The translations under genes were made by a program, and so were the position numbers. From Moraxellaceae bacterium (GTDB lineage: Bacteria > Pseudomonadota > Gammaproteobacteria > Pseudomonadales > Moraxellaceae), in the NCBI GenBank assembly GCA_947373945.1, contig CANBZV010000002.1, positions 1 through 42,561 of the forward strand: 42,561 nucleotides of DNA, given 5' to 3'. This document shows positions 10,085-17,242 of this stretch, one piece after another. The notes beneath the pieces are model-generated. The model searched no databases. It saw nothing but the letters and a program-made list of their open reading frames with translations, and was not told the origin of the DNA. Each line of letters starts with the position of its first letter. The stretch's first letter is position 1.

Positions 10085-11035
10085 ATGATGTTTGAAGGTA
10101 GAACAATTGCGTTTATGCGCTTTCGTAAACCAATGGCGATTTTCTCGTTATTGGTTGTGTTGGCAGGTGTCATTTCTCTCTTTACCAGGGGCTTGAACCT
10201 AGGTCTGGATTTTACTGGTGGTACTGTTGTTGAGTTAAGTTTTGCCCATCCGGTCGAACAAACGCTTATTCAGGCGGAGCTAGAGAAAAACGGCTTCCAT
10301 GATGCGATCGTGCAGCATTTGGGCAAAGCGACGGATATTATTATTCGGATGCCGCCCCAAAAACAAACGGGTAATGTCAGTAACAGCAGTATTGGTGAGC
10401 ACGTATTAGCTGTCGTGCAAACGGATGCTAATAATCCGGCGACCTTACGCCAAGTTGATTCTGTTGGCTCACAGGTCGGCGCAGAGTTGTACACTAACTC
10501 CATGATTGCGATTGCGTTGTCATTGAGTTTAATGATGTTGTATGTGGCGATTCGCTTTCGTTTCAAGTTTTCGGTGGGTGCAGTTAGCTCGTTATTACAC
10601 GATACCTTGTTTACGGTTGGTGTATTTTCGTTGATGGGTTGGCCGTTTGACTTGTCAGTATTGGCAGCCGTGCTGGCATTGATTGGTTATTCTTTGAATG
10701 ACACGATCGTTGTATTTGACCGGATTCGTGAAAACTTTCGTCGTTTGCGTAAAGTGGATGTCATTGAAATCATTGATATTTCGCTCACTGAAACCCTGCG
10801 CCGTACCATAATGACCGTAGCGACGGTGGTATTAGTCGTCATGGCTCTGTTGTTGCTTGGTGGCCCAGCCTTAAAATGGTTCTCGGTGGCGATGTTGGTG
10901 GGTTTGTTTGCGGGTACGTATTCGTCGATTTATATTGCAACCAGTTATGCCTTGGCAATGGGTTTAAGCAAAGAAGACTTTATGGTTGTTGCTAAGTCAG
11001 AATTCGTCGAAGAGGGTGAGGAGATTCAGCCCTAA
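10085..11035 (+). CDS. secF: Protein translocase subunit SecF
   Basis: Partner of SecD in the inner membrane. The 316-residue product (E. coli 323) has one N-terminal helix, then GLDFTGGTVVELSF, a short periplasmic domain, and a five-helix C-terminal part with ALIGYSLNDTIVVFDRIREN and LRRTIMTVATVVLVVMALLLLGG shared by the RND-like SecF family (RND/export_SecF fold). ATG 10085 and ATG 10088 are adjacent; the GAGGTAA ribosome binding site (10072-10078) fits either. It is the last gene of the operon, followed by the terminator at 11051. Confidence 0.98.
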   Translation: MMFEGRTIAFMRFRKPMAIFSLLVVLAGVISLFTRGLNLGLDFTGGTVVELSFAHPVEQTLIQAELEKNGFHDAIVQHLGKATDIIIRMPPQKQTGNVSNSSIGEHVLAVVQTDANNPATLRQVDSVGSQVGAELYTNSMIAIALSLSLMMLYVAIRFRFKFSVGAVSSLLHDTLFTVGVFSLMGWPFDLSVLAAVLALIGYSLNDTIVVFDRIRENFRRLRKVDVIEIIDISLTETLRRTIMTVATVVLVVMALLLLGGPALKWFSVAMLVGLFAGTYSSIYIATSYALAMGLSKEDFMVVAKSEFVEEGEEIQP

Positions 11036-11050
11036 TGCTTGTGTGTTTTA

Positions 11051-11081
11051 TAAGGGCGCAATGTTTGCGCCCTTATTTCTT
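11051..11081 (+). terminator. secF: Rho-independent terminator after secF
   Basis: TAAGGGCGCA, loop ATGTT, TGCGCCCTTA is a perfect 10-bp stem followed by TTTCTT. It closes the queA-secF operon 15 bp after the secF stop. Confidence 0.85.
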
Positions 11082-11277
11082 ACCACAGATGTGCAATGGT
11101 GAGAAAAGCAAAAAAGAGGCTGACAAATCCAATCACAGCAACAAACTCTTCATTATGATGGGCTGTTATTGATGGGGGATAGCGACCTAGCGTTACTAGC
11201 CGTAAAACAACTTTACCAGGCCAGTACAAGACATACGTCAATACAAACTCAAGTATGGCATCCAGTAAAATATCCAT
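11080..11277 (-). CDS. Small membrane protein of unknown function, 65 aa
   Basis: A 65-residue protein with two hydrophobic segments (about 3-28 and 48-63) separated by LGRYPP and a short hydrophilic loop. I cannot name a family with certainty. It follows the DUF962 gene with a 20-bp gap in the same direction, so the two are probably cotranscribed. Its stop overlaps the T tract of the secF terminator on the other strand. No strong ribosome binding site is seen. The operon position and clear hydrophobic pattern favour a real gene. Confidence 0.6.
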   Translation of the reverse strand: MDILLDAILEFVLTYVLYWPGKVVLRLVTLGRYPPSITAHHNEEFVAVIGFVSLFFAFLTIAHLW

Positions 11278-11297
11278 TTCAATGATTCCGCCATTAG

Positions 11298-11720
11298 TTA
11301 GCTACTAATGCCCACTTTCTTATACAACGCATCCATACACCATGCTGGGCCAATCAATAAAAACTGTAAGTCTTTGAAGAAGGATGGTTTTTTGCCTTCA
11401 ATATGATGGCCAATAAATTGACCTATCCACGCAACAACAAATAAACCAATCGCCCACCAGACCAAGTTAGGTAACATTGCTGCAATCGCCAGCATGATGG
11501 CTGACATAACAAACATGCCGACTGCCAACGTTACCGACAATTGGGCATAAAACCATATCGCTGCCACGGTAGCAGCTAAGGCAAGTCCCCAATGTAAACT
11601 ATAAGCCAAGGCCAAAACGGTAAAGCTGATAACAGGCACACACAGCCAATGTAATTGTTTGTTGGTGGGGTTGCGGTGGCTTTCGCTGTACTCATCAAGC
11701 CAAGATTGCAAAGTTCTCAT
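11298..11720 (-). CDS. DUF962 / Mpo1-like membrane protein
   Basis: A 140-residue protein of the YGL010w/DUF962 family, whose yeast member Mpo1 is an Fe(II)-dependent dioxygenase in alpha-oxidation of 2-hydroxy fatty acids. The family pattern is visible: an N-terminal HxxxxN (His15), LHWLCVP (His24), four hydrophobic segments, and WIGQFIGHHIEGKKPSF (His105/His106). These histidines are the probable metal ligands. The frame is open to 11786, but ATG 11720 is chosen because it has AAGAGAG upstream and gives the family's usual start. The enzymatic role of bacterial members is inferred only by homology. Confidence 0.8.
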   Translation of the reverse strand: MRTLQSWLDEYSESHRNPTNKQLHWLCVPVISFTVLALAYSLHWGLALAATVAAIWFYAQLSVTLAVGMFVMSAIMLAIAAMLPNLVWWAIGLFVVAWIGQFIGHHIEGKKPSFFKDLQFLLIGPAWCMDALYKKVGISS

Positions 11721-11727
11721 AATGACT

Positions 11728-11793
11728 CTCTTTAATCGCTGAAATAAATCCGGAGGGAATGGATAGACATCAGTATAGAACATCATTAAAGAG
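11728..11793. repeat. 9-bp inverted repeat upstream of the DUF962 gene
   Basis: CTCTTTAAT (11728-11736) and ATTAAAGAG (11785-11793) are exact inverted copies 48 bp apart. A TATACT -10-like hexamer of the DUF962 gene (minus strand, 11772-11777) lies between them. They could be operator half-sites; this is inference. Confidence 0.35.
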
Positions 11794-11850
11794 CGAACTG
11801 TATGAAATCAGACAATTGCTCTGGTAAAGAATAACGATTATTTCGAGCGA

Positions 11851-12756
11851 TTATTCGATGCTGGCGTGACTAGGTTTATAGGAAGTCAATACCACCCCAA
11901 AGAGCACCAAGCTAGCACCAAAAATTTGCCAATAAGTCAGAAACTCATCTAATAACCACGCACCTAATGCCAAGGTAATGACAGGACTTATGGCGCTAAT
12001 CAACGCCGATTGTGGTGCGCCAATACGGCGAATCCCTTGGGTTAATAAGGTGGCGGGAACAAAGGTGCAAAAAAAGCCCAAGATAGCGCTGAGTAACCAA
12101 ACACGTTTAGGAATAGTCGTTAATATTGTTAGCGAATGACTAAATAGAAAATGTAAAAAGCAGCATGTCGAGGCAATGGATAATGCGAGGGCGGTAAATC
12201 GTGCTGCACCAAACTGAGGAATTAATGCTCCGCTAGCAATCAAATAAGCGGCATAGGCTAAGGCGCCTAGAAACACCAGAATACTACCTAGAATCAGATG
12301 CGTGCTTTCTTGCTGCTGATTGCCAGCAAAAACCAGCATCATACCTGTGTAACTAATGGTAATAGCTATCCATGTCTTGCGGCTGATGGTCGTTTTGAAG
12401 CATAGAGCCGACAAAAAGACTGTCAGTGTGGGATACATAAATAAAATTAAACGCTCAAGACTCGCACTAATAAATTCCATCCCCCAAAAGTCTAAAATAC
12501 TGGCTCCGTAATAGCCTGCAACCCCTGCGATAATCAAGCCACTATAATCTTTGCGATTCAGGCATGGACTGGCTTCGTGAGCTGTATAAAGCATCACCAG
12601 AAAAAAAGGCAAGGCGAATGCCATGCGCAGGGCGAGAAGGGTGACAGCATCAACAGAGTATTGATATGCGAGTTTGACAAATACCGATTTAGCCGAAAAT
12701 AACGTGGCGGAAATGAGTACGCAGATTACACCCGTCATATAGCTTTTGGACTGCAT
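11851..12756 (-). CDS. EamA/DMT-superfamily transporter
   Basis: A 301-residue inner-membrane protein with about ten hydrophobic segments arranged as two EamA repeats (about 8-135 and 155-290). EamA proteins commonly export amino acids, metabolites or small natural products. Signs of the family are ISATLFSAKSVFVKLAY at the start, ERLILFMYPTLTVFLSALCF in the first repeat and PQSALISAISPVITLALGAWLLDE in the second. It is divergent from the ThDP-enzyme operon, with 215 bp between the start codons. That makes it a candidate exporter for that pathway, but it could equally be unrelated. An alternative start is Met7 (12738). Confidence 0.9.
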   Translation of the reverse strand: MQSKSYMTGVICVLISATLFSAKSVFVKLAYQYSVDAVTLLALRMAFALPFFLVMLYTAHEASPCLNRKDYSGLIIAGVAGYYGASILDFWGMEFISASLERLILFMYPTLTVFLSALCFKTTISRKTWIAITISYTGMMLVFAGNQQQESTHLILGSILVFLGALAYAAYLIASGALIPQFGAARFTALALSIASTCCFLHFLFSHSLTILTTIPKRVWLLSAILGFFCTFVPATLLTQGIRRIGAPQSALISAISPVITLALGAWLLDEFLTYWQIFGASLVLFGVVLTSYKPSHASIE

Positions 12757-12865
12757 AAGGCGGTTTTTCTATGTGATGGCAGGCTGTGCAAAATAGCATT
12801 TATAGCCTTAAAAAACACGAGTAGAGTTTTTGGCTCGAAGAAAGTCATATTCAAGAAATTAGCGG

Positions 12866-12895
12866 TTGAGTAAAAGCGATACTTGGTCTAATAAT
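12866..12895 (+). promoter_or_regulatory. Possible sigma70 promoter of the ThDP-enzyme operon
   Basis: TTGAGT (12866-12871) and AATAAT (12890-12895) are 18 bp apart. A transcript from here would have a leader of about 70 nt before ATG 12972. No Fur-box-like or other operator was recognised. Confidence 0.35.
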
Positions 12896-12971
12896 TGCTG
12901 CCTAAAATCTGGGGTTTGTACAGAACAACACGGGAAGCAATGACTAAAACAACAAATTAATGAGGTTGACG

Positions 12972-14696
12972 ATGATAGAAAACGGCGATCTGATTTTGAC
13001 CTATTTGGAGCGGTTGGGTGTGGAATATGTGTTTGGTGTGCCAGGCGGCAGCATCGAACCGTTGTATAACGCCCTAGCACGGAGCGCAAGAAAAGGTGGC
13101 CCTCGAGCAATTGTTGCTCGTCATGAAGCAGGTGCGGCTTTTATGGCCGATGGTTATACGCGCGAAACAGGAAAAATAGGGGTCTGTTGCTCCACGGCAG
13201 GGCCTGGCGCAACCAATCTGATTACCGGAGTTGCTTCCGCTTATGCAGACGGTATTCCGATGCTGGTCATTACTGCACAAACGTCCATAGAAAAATTTGG
13301 CCGTGGCTCGTTTCAAGATAGCTCTTGTACAGGCATCAATACCGCCGAAATGTTCACGCACTGTACGCGTTTTAATACCCTCGTCTCCCATTCTGCCCAG
13401 CTTGAACCCAAGCTGCTGCAAGCAATCAGTTATGCCATTAGTAATCGTCCAGGCCCAGTGCATTTGAGCATCCCGCTCGATGTGATGCGCGATAAGGTCG
13501 AGCCTCATCGAATTAATGGCACCATGCGTGCGTTTATTAACCACGAAGTTGTACCTAGCCAAGAGGCGATGCAGTTGTTGTTAAAGGATTTAGCAGATAA
13601 AAATAAAGTCACTGTGGTGATTGGTGAGGGCGCAGAGGGCGCGATAGACGCCATTATCAATTTGATTGAGCTGCAAGGTTGGCTCTTTGTCACGACGCCA
13701 AGAGCCAAAGGTTTGGTCAATAACTTTCATCCCCTTTATCGGGGTGTTTTTGGTTTTGCGGGTCACGAAAGTGCGCGTGAAGCATTACTGCCCGAAAACG
13801 CCCAGCGTGTGATTGTTGTTGGTACGGCACTTGATGAAGTGTCAACCAGTGGTTGGGACACCTCAGCGATTATGTCTAAACGCTTAATCCACGTGTCGAG
13901 CAACTCAGAACATCTTAGTCGTTCGTATATGGCAAAGTTATGCATTCTGGGTTCTTTTGAACTCATGCTCAAGCCCTTTGCGGCACTGCTGGAGCGGCAG
14001 TCATTAAAAAAAGCGATGGCTCCATTACAAGATGATGAGGGTTTGCCGTGCATGGTGAGTTTGGCGAATCGAGAGCGCTGTTTTGATGCAGAAGGTCGGG
14101 TCAAGCCGCAAGCACTAATGACTAAGATGAGTGCGATTTGTCCTGATGATACCCGTGTATTAATGGATACCGGTAATAGCTTTCTATGGGGTATTCATTA
14201 CTGGAATTGTAAGCGGCCAAAAGATGTGGACAGCCGTAAAAGCCTTTTCCATATTGGTATTGGCTTTGCCTCAATGGGATGGGCGATTGGTGCAGCCGTT
14301 GGCATGGCGCTAGGCGCAAAAGGCCGCCCCGTCGTTTGTTTTACGGGTGATGGCAGCATGTTGATGAGTGGCCAGGAAATTACGGTAGCCTTGCAGGAAA
14401 GCCTCAATATTTTGTTTGTCGTGTTGAATGATTCATCACTAGGGATGATCAGACACGGTCAGCAATTGGGTGGAGCCGAGCAAATCGGCAATGAGTTACC
14501 CGCCGTTAATTTTGCCCAAATGGCGCAAGCCATGGGGGTCGAAGCGTATCGTATCGAAACCTTGGCCGACTTTGACCGCTTGGATATCCCCGCGCTACTC
14601 AGCAAGTCGGCCCCGTGTTTACTGGATGTGTTGATTGATGGTGATGAAGTGCCGCCTATGGGCGCACGGATGAAAGTTTTGACAGGAGCAGTGTGA
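12972..14696 (+). CDS. ThDP-dependent acetolactate-synthase-like enzyme
   Basis: A 574-residue thiamine-diphosphate enzyme of the acetolactate synthase/pyruvate oxidase superfamily. It has the catalytic Glu52 in ARHEAGAAFMADGYTR, STAGPGATN near 74, the FQ motif near 114 typical of acetolactate-synthase-like enzymes, a central domain, and the ThDP/Mg motif GDGS (459-462) ... ND (486-487). The 391-436 region (DTGNSFLWGIHYWN, GFASMGW) differs from anabolic IlvB. No ilvN-type regulatory subunit is adjacent, so branched-chain synthesis is unlikely. The frame is open to ATG 12960, but ATG 12972 has GAGG 6 nt upstream and ATG 12960 has no ribosome binding site. Its stop overlaps the next start by one base (TGATG). 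It should act on a 2-oxo acid by decarboxylation or carboligation; the real substrate is unknown. Confidence 0.9.
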   Translation: MIENGDLILTYLERLGVEYVFGVPGGSIEPLYNALARSARKGGPRAIVARHEAGAAFMADGYTRETGKIGVCCSTAGPGATNLITGVASAYADGIPMLVITAQTSIEKFGRGSFQDSSCTGINTAEMFTHCTRFNTLVSHSAQLEPKLLQAISYAISNRPGPVHLSIPLDVMRDKVEPHRINGTMRAFINHEVVPSQEAMQLLLKDLADKNKVTVVIGEGAEGAIDAIINLIELQGWLFVTTPRAKGLVNNFHPLYRGVFGFAGHESAREALLPENAQRVIVVGTALDEVSTSGWDTSAIMSKRLIHVSSNSEHLSRSYMAKLCILGSFELMLKPFAALLERQSLKKAMAPLQDDEGLPCMVSLANRERCFDAEGRVKPQALMTKMSAICPDDTRVLMDTGNSFLWGIHYWNCKRPKDVDSRKSLFHIGIGFASMGWAIGAAVGMALGAKGRPVVCFTGDGSMLMSGQEITVALQESLNILFVVLNDSSLGMIRHGQQLGGAEQIGNELPAVNFAQMAQAMGVEAYRIETLADFDRLDIPALLSKSAPCLLDVLIDGDEVPPMGARMKVLTGAV

Positions 14697-15529
14697 TGAC
14701 TGACCAAAAGCAGGTTTTTCACAGTAACATCTGGTTTGAAGAACCAGAGGCCGACAATCCTTTTGCGGCAAAAGCATGTTATTGCCATGGTTATGATGTC
14801 TATGGCGAAGTGCTGGGTAAGGCAAGCTGGGCTGAGTATATCTATTTGATGTTTAAAGGTGAGCGTCCTTCCCCCGCCCAGGCGCAAATGCTGGAGTGGT
14901 TGGCTGTGGCACTAGCCAACCAGGGGCCACGCAACGCGGGTGTACGTGCAGGTATGAATGGTGGTGTTGGTGGCAGCGTCTCGGCGGGTTCGCTAATGGC
15001 GGCGCTGGCGGTAGGAGCAGGACAGTACGGTGGTGCGCATGAAGTATTTCATGTCGTTAACCTGTGGCAAAGCGCGGGGCAAAATTTGGCGGCCTGGCAG
15101 CTTGCGATACAGCAGTTGCTTAATAATAAAGACGTGGATATCTGGTTGCCGATGGAGCATTCCCCTGGTTTTGACCCCAATGGTAAAAGCTGCCCGACGC
15201 CGGTTCGGCAAACGTTACGCGCTTTAGCGTCCTGTAACCCTCACGGAGCCTTACATTGGCTGGGTGAAAACCAGTCGGCACTTGAGGCCATTGCCACCTG
15301 CCCGCTAGCAATGACAGGTGTAGCGGGTGCGGCTTTCTTTGATTTAGGTTTTAGCGCAGAACAGGCCGAAATGCTCTTTTTGATACTTGGTATGCCAGGT
15401 GCCGCTGTGCAGGCACTAGAGCAAAAAGAAATGGGTTGGAAAAAGTTTCCCTTTATAGCCTCCATGATTGAGCTGCAAGATGATCCAGGCTCTTTTGGTA
15501 TCCCAAGCATTGAGGAGTTCGGACTATGA
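14696..15529 (+). CDS. Citrate-synthase-fold protein A (citryl-CoA-lyase-like), catalytic residues replaced
   Basis: A 277-residue protein resembling the short citrate synthase/citryl-CoA lyase family. The GYDVYGEVLGKASWAEYIYLMFKGERPSP region (33-60) matches the small-domain signature of citrate synthases, and QYGGAHE (110-116) aligns with the LHGGANE segment. By eye the three usual catalytic residues are gone: His of HGGA is Tyr111, the GFGHPxYKxxDPR His region reads GFDPNGKSCPTPVR (158-171), and the NVDF Asp position falls in TGVAG (207-211). It may be a different lyase/ligase, a binding protein or half of a heteromer. ATG 14696 has AGGAG 7 nt upstream; GTG 14693 is a less likely start. It overlaps both neighbours, so translation is coupled. 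Confidence 0.75.
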   Translation: MTDQKQVFHSNIWFEEPEADNPFAAKACYCHGYDVYGEVLGKASWAEYIYLMFKGERPSPAQAQMLEWLAVALANQGPRNAGVRAGMNGGVGGSVSAGSLMAALAVGAGQYGGAHEVFHVVNLWQSAGQNLAAWQLAIQQLLNNKDVDIWLPMEHSPGFDPNGKSCPTPVRQTLRALASCNPHGALHWLGENQSALEAIATCPLAMTGVAGAAFFDLGFSAEQAEMLFLILGMPGAAVQALEQKEMGWKKFPFIASMIELQDDPGSFGIPSIEEFGL

Positions 15530-16323
15530 GTAATAGCACGCTGCTGGCAAACGAAAATAAATGGCAAACCAGCATAGGCAAAGCCTTTTTATGTGATAGA
15601 GCGGTGTTAAGAGGTAAAGACTTACACCATCAATTGGGTGACTGGGATTGGTTTGCCGTTTATCTCTATGGCATTACTGGGCGCGAGTTCTCTGAGAGTC
15701 AGATAAAAATGTTAGCCTATTTCTGGATTGCAACCAGTTATGCCGACCCTAGCATTTGGCCAAATCATGTTGCTGCGCTGGGGGGCACAGTACGTAGTAC
15801 GGCATCTTTGTCCTGTATGGCTGGATTGGCGATTGGCGAGGCCTCTATTTATGGTCGCCGACCTGAAAAACGGGCATTGGATTTCTTTTACCGTACCAGC
15901 GCCGCTCTTGCCAAGGGTGAAGTGCTTGCAGAGATCATCGAACGAGAACTCATTGAGCGTAAAACGATCTATGGTTATGGCCGACCATTGGCAAAGCTTG
16001 ATGAGCGCGTTCCCCATACTCTCGTTATGGCTAAGAAATTAGGACTAGATGGTGGTAAGCACCTACAACTCGCCAAAGATATTTATCACTACCTCAAAAA
16101 TAACAAAGGCTTATCAATAAATATTTCTGCAATTAATACGGCGATTATTGCGGATATTGGTTTAAGCCCAGAGGAGTATCAGCTCTTTTTAACGCCGTGT
16201 TTTATTACTGGTATTGCCCCGTGTTACGTCGATACTCGTGATAAGCCAGAAGGCAGCTTTTTTCCTGTACGCTGTGCCAGCATCATCTATGGCGGTTTGG
16301 CTCGTAGGGCGTGGTCGGACTGA
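15526..16323 (+). CDS. Citrate-synthase-fold protein B, divergent paralogue of protein A
   Basis: A 265-residue protein that again follows the citrate synthase/citryl-CoA lyase layout, though only distantly like protein A. LGDWDWFAVYLYGITGREFSESQ (38-60) matches the small-domain signature, SIYGRRPEK (107-115) lies where HGGAxE is expected (His to Tyr109), and GYGRPLAKLDERVP (150-163) matches GFGHPxYKxxDPRA with His replaced by Arg153. GLSINIS (195-201) replaces PNVDFYS, so the catalytic Asp is missing. The start ATG 15526 overlaps the previous stop (ATGA) and has GAGGAG 8 nt upstream. Strict coupling to protein A suggests a 1:1 complex. The family call rests on motif reading, and the function is unknown. 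Confidence 0.7.
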   Translation: MSNSTLLANENKWQTSIGKAFLCDRAVLRGKDLHHQLGDWDWFAVYLYGITGREFSESQIKMLAYFWIATSYADPSIWPNHVAALGGTVRSTASLSCMAGLAIGEASIYGRRPEKRALDFFYRTSAALAKGEVLAEIIERELIERKTIYGYGRPLAKLDERVPHTLVMAKKLGLDGGKHLQLAKDIYHYLKNNKGLSINISAINTAIIADIGLSPEEYQLFLTPCFITGIAPCYVDTRDKPEGSFFPVRCASIIYGGLARRAWSD

Positions 16324-16422
16324 TCCATTTGATGGATGAGTGGTCTGGTGATTGAGCTTGAGTAGCGCCAAGGGAAACGCAAAAGCAATGACAACAATAC
16401 AGAGTGTAGAGCAGGGGCGAGT

Positions 16423-17178
16423 ATGAGATATAGCAATAAAGTCGTGATTGTGACCGGCGCAAGTTCGGGTATTGGCCGTCAGGCAGCAATTGAGTTTGCC
16501 CGTGAAGGGGCCAGAGTGGCTGTTGTCGCTCGGCGACAAGATCACGGTTTGGAGACTGTTGAGCTGATTAAATCAGCGGGTGGGCAAGCTATTTACTGCC
16601 AAGCCGATGTCACGGTAGCGAACCAAGTCAGTGCCATGGTCGATGATGTAATAAGACAGTTTGGACGCTTGGATTGCGCTTTTAATAATGCGGGAGCTGC
16701 TGAACCTATTTCCAATACTGTTGATTTGTCGGAAGAAGATTTTGACCGTGTGATCAGTACGAACCTCAAAGCGGCTTGGTTATGCATGAAGTACCAAATT
16801 CCCGCCATGCTCAACAGTGGCGGTGGAGCCATTGTTAATATGTCCTCAGTGTGGGGAGTTGTAGCCACCTCTATGGGGGTTCCGGCTTATGTTGCCAGTA
16901 AACATGGCGTCATTGGTCTGAGTAAAGCGGCGGCATTGGAGTTTGGCAGCAAGGGTATTCGAGTGAACTGCATCAGTCCGGCTTGGGTGCCAACTGAAGC
17001 TAATGCCCCTGTACTTGATAATGCAGACTTGTTAGGAATGATTTTAGCTCAGCACCCCATTGGTCGCTTGGGAACCACGCTGGATGTTGCCAATGCGGTT
17101 AAATGGATGTGTTCAGATGAAGCCTCATGGTACACCGCTCAGAATCTAGTCCTTGATGGAGGGTATTCTGCGCAATAA
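16423..17178 (+). CDS. SDR-family oxidoreductase
   Basis: A 251-residue classical short-chain dehydrogenase/reductase. It has TGASSGIG (11-18) for the cofactor, NNAG (88-91), catalytic Ser near 141-142, Tyr156 and Lys160 in YVASK, and the VNCISPAW and LVLDGGYS endings. Arg residues after the second strand (VAVVARRQ) hint at NADP(H). The closest general type is the FabG/glucose-dehydrogenase-like SDR group, whose members act on many alcohols and ketones. It begins 99 bp after protein B in the same direction, with a GGGGCGAG ribosome binding site, and is probably the last gene of the ThDP/citrate-synthase-like operon. A likely job is reduction of a keto product of that pathway (inference). Confidence 0.93.
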   Translation: MRYSNKVVIVTGASSGIGRQAAIEFAREGARVAVVARRQDHGLETVELIKSAGGQAIYCQADVTVANQVSAMVDDVIRQFGRLDCAFNNAGAAEPISNTVDLSEEDFDRVISTNLKAAWLCMKYQIPAMLNSGGGAIVNMSSVWGVVATSMGVPAYVASKHGVIGLSKAAALEFGSKGIRVNCISPAWVPTEANAPVLDNADLLGMILAQHPIGRLGTTLDVANAVKWMCSDEASWYTAQNLVLDGGYSAQ

Positions 17179-17201
17179 GGCGTGATGAGTCTTTTGCGTA
17201 T

Positions 17202-17233
17202 AATGATGTCGCCGGGTAAACGGCGGCATCATT
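17202..17233. terminator. Strong hairpin between convergent SDR and TonB-receptor genes
   Basis: AATGATGTCGCCG, loop GGTAAA, CGGCGGCATCATT gives a 13-bp stem with a single T-G pair. It lies between two genes that end facing each other. No T tract follows on either strand, so it may slow polymerase or protect both mRNA 3' ends rather than act as a classical terminator. Confidence 0.6.
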
Positions 17234-17242
17234 ACAATAGTC

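Noticed and set aside
12859-13110. 83-residue minus-strand ORF before the ThDP gene
   Set aside because: It runs through the start of the ThDP gene, is cysteine-rich without pattern, and covers the likely promoter; a shadow frame.
12972-14696. Branched-chain acetolactate synthase ilvB
   Set aside because: No ilvN or ilvC neighbour, active-site surroundings differ, and it is coupled to citrate-synthase-like genes.
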